From: a bacterium
GTDB taxonomy: Bacteria; CAIWAD01
Direction of reading: 5' to 3'
Length of the DNA: 64,000 nt
Assembly (NCBI GenBank): GCA_030429345.1
Contig: JAUIFJ010000003.1
Coordinates: 122,629 to 186,628 of the forward strand
Shown one piece after another: positions 10,001 through 17,179 of the stretch. The translations under genes were made by a program, and so were the position numbers. Under the pieces are notes generated by a model. That model searched no databases. It was given only the letters and a program-made list of their open reading frames with translations, and was not told the DNA's origin. Numbering within the stretch: the first letter of the stretch is position 1; every line of letters begins with the position of its first letter.

Positions 10001-10561
10001 GCGCAGGGCCGCGCGCTGGCGGGCCTCGGCGGCGTCGAGGGCCGGCTCGCCGGCGGCGTAGTCCCACTGCTCACCGGGCCGCGGACGAAAGATTGCTCCC
10101 TCGCCGTAGAGCTGCTGCAGCTCGCCGAAGGAAAGCGGAATCGAGGAGTCCCTTTCGCCCCCCGCCTGCTGGGACGCGGCCAGCCGGCGCTCCCGGCCCC
10201 GCCCGGCCCGTTCCGCCAGGCCGTGGGGGGCAGCGTCGCCACCAACCGCCCTCCCCGCATAGGATCCCAGCCAGGGGCCCGGCCCCAGCTGGGCCAGGCT
10301 TACCAGGCGACTCAGCTCGCCGAAGCCCTGGGCGCCGCGGGCCAGCACCACGGCCCCGCCGGCCTCCGGCAGGCGGCAGCCGAGGATCGGCTTGATGCCC
10401 TGCTGCCGGCAGGCCTTCTGGAAGGCCACCATGCCGTAGAGCCCGCGGTTGTCGCACAGCGCCAGCTCGCGGTGTCCCAGCTCGGCGGCCCGCCGGACCA
10501 GCGCTTCCGGCGACTGGGTCCCGCTGCCGAAACTGAAGGCGCTGTGACACTCCAGGGGCAT
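7049..10561 (-). CDS. dnaE2: Error-prone DNA polymerase III alpha subunit (DnaE2/ImuC)
   Basis: A 1170-aa C-family polymerase for SOS mutagenesis and translesion synthesis. The ATG at 10561 (MPLECHSAFSF) follows GAGGGA. The N-terminal PHP domain is degenerate (ECHSAFSFGSG). The palm has PPDIDLDFSWVDRDRVLAFV (catalytic Asp pair near residue 456) and GLLKIDLLAQRGLGV (third Asp near 609). A helix-hairpin-helix region and a C-terminal OB fold (FLSLEDTTGTWEAVLFPDIY) follow. Two G/C/A/R-rich in-frame insertions interrupt conserved regions, around 7570-7700 and 10140-10275. It lies downstream of imuB on the same strand, the usual imuB-dnaE2 cassette order; no imuA is seen. Confidence 0.93.
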   Translation of the reverse strand: MPLECHSAFSFGSGTQSPEALVRRAAELGHRELALCDNRGLYGMVAFQKACRQQGIKPILGCRLPEAGGAVVLARGAQGFGELSRLVSLAQLGPGPWLGSYAGRAVGGDAAPHGLAERAGRGRERRLAASQQAGGERDSSIPLSFGELQQLYGEGAIFRPRPGEQWDYAAGEPALDAAEARQRAALRQSLLELRDCFLILPDPRAIDFLFHPEGERVPRRHALRDPAELARRVHIGLSPALDRRRANRLWRRSRELGLPCVPHYPVYYDRPEDLRLHQWLRAIHENRHLHGLRYSRRFLEGAWLRSPEEVRRDFASLPEALLHDRRMREECALDLELGGLRLPSPRLPEGVSDPEAWLERLCREGLARHYPEGSASRPAAQERLRRELAAIRELGFTGYFLVVDEIVRYARREELPMIGRGSAANSIVSYCLGFTEVDPIQHKLFFERFLNPCRSSPPDIDLDFSWVDRDRVLAFVYRHFGPERVAMIGTVNTYALRGAVREAAKMLGISGEELRSLTRHLPHGVSKDWETMLREKPENYGLHPEQEPLKSVLQVARALVGLPRHTGVHAGGIVISPGPLADLCPLERAGKGLVVTQLDMGPVEELGLLKIDLLAQRGLGVYSDLRRQLKREGLEGRMPESVEEICADPRVAEMMREGRTMGCFYIESPGMQALLRKLQCADYELLVAASSIIRPGVAESGMMQAFIERHRDPSKVEYAHPLMEEILRDTYGVMVYQEDVIKVAHALAGMSLGEGDLLRRAMSGKGRSRDEMLKLKEGFAARAVSRGIPRDTAAEVWRQIESFAGYAFCKAHSASFAVLSCRVAWLKAWFPARFMAAVLSNGGGFYSAAAYVQEARRLGLSVLPPCVNRSAREYTGRGGELRVGLLAIAGLSGATLHRLLDSRREDGPFRSFRDLRRRIHADKEELEALVQCGACDTFGYSRPQLLWAIQLASPSGRAGRAPGTGGLRPPSARAGRDSSASSGRAPAGRPCGGVMAQDALFEDLPEEPPSGIEDYGWLERWLHERRVLGFSPRFHPMELYNFGGLEKECIRGADLGARLGGRARMLGWKFSDKTIRTRKERRWMKFLSLEDTTGTWEAVLFPDIYERFVLLSRERGPFLLEGRVELEAEVPMLQVEHMERAGTLDALKAREAGLAGVQVSQKEHAPSKSA

Positions 10562-10672
10562 GAGGCTTCCCTCAGAGACAGGAGACGCCCCGGCAAAGGG
10601 GCGTCTCGGACACATGAATACCGGGGATCAACCGGTGCTGTTGGACTTCTCGCTGGTACTGGCCGTTCGTCG

Positions 10673-10931
10673 CCTCGCACGGAGAGCACGGAGGAGACGG
10701 AGATCACGGAGTTCAGACAAGAGCGAACTCACACAGTCCTACTGCCGTCAGCCCGCCGCCCCCCGCTGTCATCCCGCGGGATGACAGCAGAGAGGGCCAC
10801 ATGAATGGCAGCAAAGCGGCCGCACGAACAACTATGGCCCTGCCCTCTTCTCCTTCTTCTTTCTTCTCCGTGTTCTCCGTCTCCTCCGTGCTCTCCGTGC
10901 GGGGCACCCCGTGCGGGGCACCCCGTGCGAG
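10673..10931. repeat. CACGGAGA-type inverted-repeat element between imuB and dnaE2
   Basis: The left arm near 10673-10712 is built of CACGGAGA-like words (CCTCGCACGGAGAGCACGG). The right arm near 10855-10904 is the inverted counterpart (CTCCGTGTTCTCCG, then CTCCGTGCTCTCCGTGC). A perfect palindrome TGTCATCCCGCGGGATGACA sits between the arms. After the right arm GTGCGGGGCACCCC is directly repeated (10898-10925). The 376-nt gap holds no gene, so it separates an otherwise typical imuB-dnaE2 operon. Confidence 0.7.
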
Positions 10932-10937
10932 TTCTTC

Positions 10938-12098
10938 CTACCCCGTCAAACCGACGCGGACGCTGGTGTTGCCGTAGCGCTGCTTGACTTCGCCCAGGCT
11001 GTGCTCCACGCGGTGCTGGCGCAGGATACGGCCCGCGTGGAAGACATCCAGCTGGGGATCCGGGTTCTCGAGGCGCGAGAACTGCAGCTGCAGGGCCTGG
11101 ACACGGGCGCGGCGCTCTTCCAGGCAGCGCTCCAGCAGCAGCTTCGCCGTGGCGCGCATGCCCTGCAGGGCCGGTTGGCCGGGAACGCGGCGGATCTTTT
11201 CCCCGCGCAGCAGGCGGCGACCGTCGCTGAAAGAGAGTTCCAGGAAGACATAGCCGCTACGGCGGCCGCGCTGGCGCAGGCGATCGGCGGCGTCTTCCAC
11301 CAGTTCGAAGAGCTGCGCCGCCAGGGCGCGCTCATCGGTGGTATCACGGCCCAGCCGGCGCTCGACCACCAGGCGCTTCTCGCTTTCGCGCACCTGGAAA
11401 TCCGTGCGCACCCGGTTCAGCTCGCGGACCAGGTGCCGGCCGCCTTCGCCGAAGACCTTCTGCAGGAAAGCGGGCGCCACCGCGCGGGCCTCGCCAAGGG
11501 TGTGGATGCCCATCTCCCCCAGGCGCTCGCGCAGGGCCGTGTCGACCCCGGGCAGCCAGGAAACGGGGAAGGTGCGCAGCAGGCGGTCCTCCTCCTGCGG
11601 TTCGAGGCGGCAGACCTCCCCGGTCGTGGCGCGGCGGGCGATGAAGGAAGCCGCCAGCGCGCTGCCGCCAATGCCGATCGCTCCCTCGAGCTGCAGCTCG
11701 GCCAGTTCCTTGAGAATGCGCCGGCCAAGGGCCAGGGGATCCGGATGCAGCAGGGAGCAGCCCGCCAGGTCGATCTGGAAACGGGAGAGGCCCTGGCGCT
11801 CCGCTTCCGGCGTCCGCTCGCGCAGCAGGGCCAGCACCCGGTCGGAAAGGGAACGCTGACGCTCCTGGCTGCCGCGCACCACCAGCAGCTCCGGCGCCCG
11901 GCGGCGGGCATGGGCCAGCAGCATGCCGGCCTGCAGTCCCTCTTCGGCCGCGGCCGGCGATACGCCCAGCAGCTGGCTGCGATCGTGCTCTCCGCTGGCG
12001 ATGACGAAGCACTTGTCCTTGAGCAGAGGATTGAGCCGGCTCTCGACGGCGGCGCCGAAGTGCGGCAGCCTGAGGTGCAGAATTGCTTGCGCTCCCAT
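10938..12098 (-). CDS. imuB: ImuB-like Y-family polymerase homologue, probably catalytically inactive
   Basis: 386 aa. The ATG at 12098 follows GGGAGGG. The Y-family layout is visible: N-terminal palm (ILHLRLPHFGAAVESRL), finger/palm (LLGVSPAAAEEGLQAGM), thumb with HhH (FPVSWLPGVDTALRERLGEM) and little finger (FQVRESEKRLVVERRLGRDT). The acidic residues for metal binding are absent: the usual D-x-D/F start is LHLRLPHF, and the SxDE-type motif reads FQIDLAGCSLL. This matches ImuB, which acts as a scaffold for DnaE2 and the beta clamp rather than as a polymerase. Its length is shorter than typical ImuB (about 500 aa), so the C-terminal interaction tail is reduced. Upstream inverted repeats may be a LexA-type operator. 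Confidence 0.82.
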   Translation of the reverse strand: MGAQAILHLRLPHFGAAVESRLNPLLKDKCFVIASGEHDRSQLLGVSPAAAEEGLQAGMLLAHARRRAPELLVVRGSQERQRSLSDRVLALLRERTPEAERQGLSRFQIDLAGCSLLHPDPLALGRRILKELAELQLEGAIGIGGSALAASFIARRATTGEVCRLEPQEEDRLLRTFPVSWLPGVDTALRERLGEMGIHTLGEARAVAPAFLQKVFGEGGRHLVRELNRVRTDFQVRESEKRLVVERRLGRDTTDERALAAQLFELVEDAADRLRQRGRRSGYVFLELSFSDGRRLLRGEKIRRVPGQPALQGMRATAKLLLERCLEERRARVQALQLQFSRLENPDPQLDVFHAGRILRQHRVEHSLGEVKQRYGNTSVRVGLTG

Positions 12099-12115
12099 GA
12101 GCCCTCCCGTTGTTT

Positions 12116-12173
12116 TGTTCACACTCTACTGAACATCTGATCCCGAGTCAAGAACAAAACTCGCTCTTTGTTC
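12116..12173 (-). promoter_or_regulatory. Candidate operator: two GAAC/GTTC inverted repeats upstream of imuB
   Basis: TGTTC (12116-12120) and GAACA (12131-12135) form one inverted repeat. GAACAAA (12152-12158) and TTTGTTC (12167-12173) form another, perfect over 7 bp with an 8-nt spacer. They sit 18-75 nt before the imuB start. LexA binds GAAC/GTTC-type dyads in several phyla and usually controls imu cassettes, so SOS control is plausible. The spacing differs from the Gram-positive GAAC-N4-GTTC form. Confidence 0.45.
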
Positions 12174-12320
12174 AGCACCATCTGAAGGAATCAGCCAACC
12201 GCCGCTCCCCCGATGACAGACGCAAAATTCGCAAGGGGTGGGACATTTCTAGGGGCGGAAGGCTCTCCTTATCTTATGGCTGGTTCAGCGCACGCAATCG
12301 AACAGCGTATCCACTTGCGT

Positions 12321-12465
12321 GCGTCATCCCGTGGCTTGACCACGGGATCGGTATCCATGCCGAAGGCCGGAGGGCTGGCAACGCAAACCTGTGTGCAGGA
12401 GGTTGCCGCAGCCACCTGTCTGCGACGCGGACAAGGATTCCGCGGTCAAGCCGCGGTATGACAGC
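12321..12465. repeat. Pair of CCCGTGG/CCGCGG palindromes (REP-like)
   Basis: GTCATCCCGTGG...CCACGGGATC (palindrome 12328-12346, loop CTTGA) and CCGCGGTCAAGCCGCGG followed by TATGACAG (12440-12456) lie in opposite orientation. The second is preceded by CTGTCTGCGACGCG, also found before the palindrome at 20566-20584. The rest of the 406-nt gap between imuB and the next gene holds only the candidate operator. Confidence 0.7.
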
Positions 12466-12504
12466 CGGTGAAGCACGAGCCTTTCAGCTGAGAGACATCT
12501 CCTT

Positions 12505-13248
12505 TTGCACGACGAACTCATCGATCAGATGGAACAGGTCCAGCGCCGCCACTTCTGGTTCCGCGCGCGGGCGGAAATCCTGCTGGACCTGCTGACGCCG
12601 CTCGCCGAAGACGGACGGCGCGTGCTCGATGTGGGCTGCGGCACCGGCCTGCTGCTGGCGAGCCTTCCGGCGGGCAGCCGCCTGGCCGGACTGGACAGCA
12701 GCGAGCGCGCCCTGTCACACGCCCGCCGCAGGCTGGGAGAAAGCGCCGACCTGCGCAGCGGCTCCCTGCCGGCGCAGATTCCCTTCGAAGAGAACAGCCA
12801 GGACCTGATCACGCTGACCGACGTGCTCGAACACATCGAGGACGACCGCGCGACCCTCGTCGAGCTGCGACGCCGCCTGGCTCCCGGCGGCCGCCTGCTG
12901 CTCACTGTGCCGGCCTTCTCCTTTCTCTGGAGCCGCCACGACGAGGAGCACGGCCACTTCCGCCGCTACCGCGCCCCGGCCCTGCGCCGGCTGCTGGAGG
13001 ACAGCGGCTTCCGCGTGGAGCGGCTGGGCTATTTCAACTTCCTGCTCTTTCCCATGGTGCTCGCCGTGCGCGCGCTCAAGAAGATCACCGGGGACCGGGG
13101 CGGAGACATGGAGATTCCCGGGGCGCCGCTCAACGCCCTTCTGTATACCATCTTCCGCAGCGAACGGATCTGGCTGCGCCGGGGAAGCTTTCCCTGGGGC
13201 GTCTCCCTGCTCGCTGTCGCACGACGAGAGGAGGACACATGCAGCTGA
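12505..13248 (+). CDS. Class I SAM-dependent methyltransferase
   Basis: 247 aa if started at the TTG at 12505 (GAGAG 9 nt upstream); the ATG at 12529 is an alternative. The Rossmann methyltransferase motif I VLDVGCGTGLL is near residues 40-50, the acidic ribose-binding end of beta-2 is GLDSSERAL, and motif IV-like ITLTDVLEHIEDD is near 105. A HFWF segment near the N-terminus and a C-terminal FFN/FLL hydrophobic stretch (about 180-195) resemble methyltransferases of the UbiG/cyclopropane type acting on lipid or glycan-linked substrates. The substrate is unknown. It overlaps the next gene by 10 nt. Confidence 0.8.
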   Translation: MHDELIDQMEQVQRRHFWFRARAEILLDLLTPLAEDGRRVLDVGCGTGLLLASLPAGSRLAGLDSSERALSHARRRLGESADLRSGSLPAQIPFEENSQDLITLTDVLEHIEDDRATLVELRRRLAPGGRLLLTVPAFSFLWSRHDEEHGHFRRYRAPALRRLLEDSGFRVERLGYFNFLLFPMVLAVRALKKITGDRGGDMEIPGAPLNALLYTIFRSERIWLRRGSFPWGVSLLAVARREEDTCS

Positions 13249-13574
13249 TCTGTACCGCCACCTGCGGAACCTGCCGCAAGGCGGTCGCCCTGCTCAAGGA
13301 GAAGGGCATCGACTTCGAGTATCGCGACTACAAAAAGGACCCCCTGAGCCCGACGGAGATCCGTCGCCTGCTCAAGGCCCTGGACCTGCACGCCCGCGAC
13401 CTGCTGCGGCCCCGTGATCCAGCCTACCGCAGCCTGGGGCTGAAGGGCACCGAAAGCGACCGCGTGCTGGTGCCGCTGCTCAGCGAATACCCCGGACTGA
13501 TGCAGCGTCCCATCGGCTGGAAGGGGAACCATGCCGTGGTCGGGCGCCCGATCGAGGAACTGCTCGAGCTCTGA
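13239..13574 (+). CDS. ArsC/Spx-family thioredoxin-fold protein
   Basis: 111 aa. The ATG at 13239 follows GAGGAGG and overlaps the methyltransferase stop. The family signature is an N-terminal beta strand then CGTCRKA (Cys pair at residues 9 and 12), followed by FEYRDYKKDPLSPTEIRRLL and the RPIGWKGNHAVVGRP segment, typical of arsenate reductase (ArsC)/Spx/MgsR proteins. The CxxC form suits a redox-active reductase or regulator. A separate arsenic operon is not present, so I do not assign arsenate reduction. Confidence 0.85.
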   Translation: MQLICTATCGTCRKAVALLKEKGIDFEYRDYKKDPLSPTEIRRLLKALDLHARDLLRPRDPAYRSLGLKGTESDRVLVPLLSEYPGLMQRPIGWKGNHAVVGRPIEELLEL

Positions 13575-13696
13575 ATGTCCAGCGCGAGTGACACTGTGAC
13601 ACAGGGGCGGGGCGAAGGGCGAGAAAATCCTGTCGCCTGCGCCTCGACCTGCCTATCTTGCCCCACAGCGCGGCCCGCGGGCCGGGAAAGGATGAC

Positions 13697-13948
13697 ATGC
13701 CCGAACTGAAGGTCTACTCCACCGACTGGTGCGGCGACTGCCGCGCGCTCAAGCGCTTCCTCGACAGCGAGAAGGTGCCGTATACGGAGATCAACATCGA
13801 GAACGATGCCCGGGCCGAGAAGGAGCTGATCGAGAAGACCGGCAAGCGCGGCATTCCCTACATGGTCATCGACGGGGAGTGGATCAAGGGCTATCCCATG
13901 GATGCCGGCGGCTTTCGCACGCTGCTGTCCGGGAAAGGGCTGCTCTGA
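13697..13948 (+). CDS. Glutaredoxin-like protein
   Basis: 83 aa, cytoplasmic thiol-disulfide oxidoreductase. The active site WCGDCRALKRFL is near residues 11-22, the cis-Pro region is RGIPYMVI, and the length is normal for single-domain glutaredoxins. The ATG at 13697 follows GGAAAGGA. It begins a tightly packed run: its TGA shares a base with the next ATG (TGATG at 13946-13950). Unlike the preceding ArsC-like gene it is separated by 122 nt, so a new promoter may lie there. Confidence 0.88.
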   Translation: MPELKVYSTDWCGDCRALKRFLDSEKVPYTEINIENDARAEKELIEKTGKRGIPYMVIDGEWIKGYPMDAGGFRTLLSGKGLL

Positions 13949-14589
13949 TGGAGCTCTATCCCCGCGAGTGGAACGATTTCGGCGACCGCAGTCCGCAGGA
14001 CCTGCCAGCCGGGGCCGCCGATCGTGACCTGCTCGAGAAGAGCGTGAAGCGCACCCTGCTGCACGAAGGCCGCATCGTGCGCCTGGAAGAGGACGTGGTC
14101 GAGCTGGCCGACGGCAGCCCGGCGCGCCGCGAGATCGCCCGCCATCCGGGAGCGGTCGCCGTGCTGGCCTACGACCGCGGGGCCGACGAGCTGGTTTTCG
14201 TACGCCAGTACCGTCACCCGGTGGAAAAGGTCCTGCTGGAGATTCCCGCCGGCAAGCTGGATGCCGGCGAGCTGCCCCTGGACTGCGCACGGCGCGAACT
14301 GGCCGAGGAGACCGGCCTGCGGGCCGCGACGCTGCTGCCCATGCACAGCGTATACACCTGCGTCGGCTTCTCCGACGAGGTCCTGCATTTGTACTACAGC
14401 GAGGACTTCCGCGCCGGCGAGAGCCGCCTGGACGAGGGGGAACGGCTGCACACGGTGCGCCTGCGCCCGGAACAGGCCTTCAGCCTGCTGGCCGCCGGGC
14501 GGATCCGCGACGGCAAGACGCAGATCGCCCTCTACTGGTTCATGGCCTACCGCCGGGGCAGCGCCCTTCCCCCGGAGAGCGCGGAATGA
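13948..14589 (+). CDS. Nudix hydrolase, ADP-ribose pyrophosphatase type
   Basis: 213 aa. A perfect Nudix box GX5EX7REUXEEXGU is present at about residues 102-124 (GKLDAGE...RRELAEETGL). The preceding VRQYRHPVEKVLLEIPAGKLD strand and the overall length match ADP-ribose pyrophosphatases (NudF/YffH-like), which clear free ADP-ribose or nucleotide sugars. It starts at ATG 13948 inside the TGATG overlap with the glutaredoxin gene and ends in an ATGA overlap with recJ, so it is part of one operon. Confidence 0.9.
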   Translation: MELYPREWNDFGDRSPQDLPAGAADRDLLEKSVKRTLLHEGRIVRLEEDVVELADGSPARREIARHPGAVAVLAYDRGADELVFVRQYRHPVEKVLLEIPAGKLDAGELPLDCARRELAEETGLRAATLLPMHSVYTCVGFSDEVLHLYYSEDFRAGESRLDEGERLHTVRLRPEQAFSLLAAGRIRDGKTQIALYWFMAYRRGSALPPESAE

Positions 14590-16247
14590 GCGCCGGCTCC
14601 TCCATCCGCAGGCCGCGCTGGATCCTTTCCGATCCCGCGGGCGATGCCCCGCTGCTGACGCGCCTGCGCGCCCTGCGCGGCCTGGACGAGGAGCCCGACC
14701 AGCTGCACGACCCCTTCGCCATGCTCGACATGGACCGCGCCGTCGAGCGCATCCGCAAGGCCCTGCGCGACCGGGAACGCATCCTGCTCTTCGGCGACTA
14801 CGACGCCGACGGCGTGACCGGCACGGCCCTGCTCTACTCCTGGCTGCGCGGCCTGAAGGCCGCTGTCGGCTTCCAGCTGCCCGACCGCGTGCGCGACGGC
14901 TACGGCCTGAAGGCGGAGATGATCGATCCCGTCATTCGAAAGGGCACGCAGCTGCTGATCACGGTGGACAACGGCACCAGCGCCAATGCGGCCCTCGAAC
15001 GGGCGGCAGAGGCGGGCATCGACACCATCGTCGTCGACCACCATCGCCAGACCGGCGAACTGCCACCTGCCGAGGCGGTGCTCAATCCCAACCGCCTCGA
15101 ATGCGACTACCCCTTCAAGGGCCTGGCCGCCGTCGGCGTGGCCTTCAAGCTGCTGCAGGCCCTGCAGGCCGAGGACCGCATTTCCTACCTGGACCTGGTG
15201 GCCATCGGCACCGTGGCCGACATGGCTCCCCTGCGCGGCGAGAACCGTCCGCTTGTGAGACGCGGCCTGCGCGTGCTCAACGAAAGGCCCCGCCCCGGCA
15301 TCCGCGCCCTGCAGGAGTGGATGCGCCTCAAGGGCCGGCCGATCACGGCCAAGACCATCGGCTGGCAGCTCGGGCCGCGCATCAACTGCGCCGGCCGGCT
15401 CGAAAAGGCCGATCTTGCGCTCAAGGCCCTGCTGGCGGAAAGCGACGAAGAGGCTCGCCAGTACGGTCGCCGCCTCGAGGCGATCAATGTGAGACGCCAG
15501 GACATCCAGCAGCAGGCCCTGGCCGTCACCGAGGCCGAGCTCAAGCGCACGCAGGAGCTGGAGCCGGCGATCGTCGTCATCGGCGAGGACTGGCACCTGG
15601 GCGTGATCGGCCTGATCGCCGGCCGCGTCAGCAACCTGTATCACCGTCCCGTGATCGCCCTGACCCGCGTGCTCGGCAACGGCGTGCTCAAGGGCAGCGC
15701 CCGCAGCCTGGGAGGCTTCGACATCACGGAGGCCATCGGCCGCCAGCGGCACCTGCTGGAGGATTTCGGCGGACACGCCGAGGCCGCCGGCCTGACGCTT
15801 CGCGAGGAGAACCTGCAGGCCTTCATCGACGGCTTCACCGCCTACGCCCGCGAGACCATCACCGCGGAAGCCGCTCCCGAACTGCGTATCGACGCGGAAG
15901 TGCAGCCCGCCGAACTGGATCTGGACCTGGTCGAGCAGATCGCCGCCATGGCTCCTTTCGGCAACGGCAACCCCTACCCGCTGCTGCTGCTGCGCGATGC
16001 GGCTGTCACACGCCGATTCACCTTCAGCGAGGACCGGCACCTGAAGCTCTGGGTCGAGGCGCCCGACAGCGCGCGCAGGGAGCCATTGGAGGTCGTCTGC
16101 TGGAACGAGGGCAGACGCGCGAAGGACTTCCCCTACGGCGCCCGCATCGACCTGGTCTTCGAACCGGAAAGCAACGAGTGGAACGGTCGCCGCAACCTGC
16201 AGCTCGTCTACAGGGACAGCCGCCCTTCCGGAGAGGAACGGGCATGA
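14586..16247 (+). CDS. recJ: Single-stranded-DNA exonuclease RecJ
   Basis: 553-aa 5'-3' ssDNA exonuclease of the DHH family, used in recombination and mismatch repair. Motifs: FGDYDADGVTG (residues 70-79), ITVDNG (125-130), VVDHHRQTGELPPAEAVLNPN (DHH 151-153) and AIGTVADMAPL. DHHA1 follows near residue 355 onward (NGVLKGSARSLGGFDI, GGHAEAAGLTL), then an OB-type C-terminal domain. Length is normal. It overlaps its neighbours by 4 nt on both sides (ATGA). Confidence 0.95.
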   Translation: MSAGSSIRRPRWILSDPAGDAPLLTRLRALRGLDEEPDQLHDPFAMLDMDRAVERIRKALRDRERILLFGDYDADGVTGTALLYSWLRGLKAAVGFQLPDRVRDGYGLKAEMIDPVIRKGTQLLITVDNGTSANAALERAAEAGIDTIVVDHHRQTGELPPAEAVLNPNRLECDYPFKGLAAVGVAFKLLQALQAEDRISYLDLVAIGTVADMAPLRGENRPLVRRGLRVLNERPRPGIRALQEWMRLKGRPITAKTIGWQLGPRINCAGRLEKADLALKALLAESDEEARQYGRRLEAINVRRQDIQQQALAVTEAELKRTQELEPAIVVIGEDWHLGVIGLIAGRVSNLYHRPVIALTRVLGNGVLKGSARSLGGFDITEAIGRQRHLLEDFGGHAEAAGLTLREENLQAFIDGFTAYARETITAEAAPELRIDAEVQPAELDLDLVEQIAAMAPFGNGNPYPLLLLRDAAVTRRFTFSEDRHLKLWVEAPDSARREPLEVVCWNEGRRAKDFPYGARIDLVFEPESNEWNGRRNLQLVYRDSRPSGEERA

Positions 16248-17176
16248 CCGCGCAGCCGGAAGCCGCCGCGGCCGACGAGCGCCTGCGCGAGGACTTCCTG
16301 CTGGCCTGCCGCTTCGACCGCGGCCTGGGCGACAACAGCCTGGACGCCTACGCCGGCGACCTGCGGCGCTACCTGGACTGGCTGTCCGACAGGAGCACGC
16401 CGCTCCACTCTGTCACACGCGAACTGCTGGGGGAGCACCTGGCCTACCTGCGCGACCTGGGGCTGGCCGCCCGCAGCCGCAGCCGGACGCTGAGCGTCCT
16501 GCGCAGTTTCCACGGCTGGCTGGCCGCCGAGGGCCGCCTGCCTGCCGACCCCGCCGAACTGCTCCGCTCGCCGCGCCTCAGCCGCGAGCTGCCGGATGTC
16601 TTCAGCCGCGAGGAGCTGCTGCGCCTGCTGGAGGCCGCGCGACAGGGCCGGCCCGAACTGGCCCTGCGCAACACGGCCCTGCTCGAGTGCGCCTGGGGAG
16701 CGGGCCTGCGCGTCAGCGAGCTGGTGGGACTGGAACAGCGCAACCTGCTGCCGGCCGAAGGCCTGCTGCGCATCTTCGGCAAGGGCGCCAAGGAACGCAT
16801 CGTGCCGCTCGGGGCGCCGGGCTGGAAGGCCCTGGAGGCCTGGAACAGGCAGGGGCGTTCCCTGCTGCTGCGCAAGGCGCGTGATCCAAAGGCTTCCGCG
16901 GACCGCGTCTTCCTCAATGTGCGCGGCGGTCCTTTGAGCCGCATGGGCTTCTGGAAGGTGCTGCGCAAGCTGCTGCTCGAGGCCGGCCTGCCGAAGGAGC
17001 TGCATCCGCACAGCCTGCGTCACAGTTTCGCCACGCATCTGCTGGAGGGCGGCGCCAGCCTGCGCGCGGTCCAGGAGATGCTGGGACACAGCGACATCGA
17101 GACCACGCGCATCTACACCCACGTGGACCGGGCCTTCCTCAAGGAGGAGCACCGGCACCACCATCCAAGGGCCTGA
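16244..17176 (+). CDS. xerD: Tyrosine site-specific recombinase, XerC/XerD type
   Basis: 310 aa. An N-terminal SAM-like core-binding domain (residues 11-105) and a C-terminal catalytic domain are present. All catalytic residues are visible: R156 (GLRVSEL), K183 in GKGAKER, H256-x-x-R259 (HPHSLRHSFATHLL), H282 (GHSDIETTRIY) and Tyr291. The short form and lack of an integrase-type N-terminal arm fit Xer recombinases that resolve chromosome dimers at dif rather than phage integrases. It starts with ATG overlapping the recJ stop (ATGA). Whether this is XerC or XerD cannot be settled without the other paralogue. Confidence 0.9.
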   Translation: MTAQPEAAAADERLREDFLLACRFDRGLGDNSLDAYAGDLRRYLDWLSDRSTPLHSVTRELLGEHLAYLRDLGLAARSRSRTLSVLRSFHGWLAAEGRLPADPAELLRSPRLSRELPDVFSREELLRLLEAARQGRPELALRNTALLECAWGAGLRVSELVGLEQRNLLPAEGLLRIFGKGAKERIVPLGAPGWKALEAWNRQGRSLLLRKARDPKASADRVFLNVRGGPLSRMGFWKVLRKLLLEAGLPKELHPHSLRHSFATHLLEGGASLRAVQEMLGHSDIETTRIYTHVDRAFLKEEHRHHHPRA

Positions 17177-17179
17177 GCC

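Noticed and set aside
13239-13574. Arsenate resistance operon
   Set aside because: Only an ArsC/Spx-fold gene is present. There is no arsR, arsB/acr3 or arsM nearby, and the family includes non-arsenic regulators and reductases.
16244-17176. Phage integrase marking a prophage or integrative element
   Set aside because: Short Xer-type protein embedded in an overlapping operon with recJ; no phage genes, tRNA target or att-like duplications nearby.
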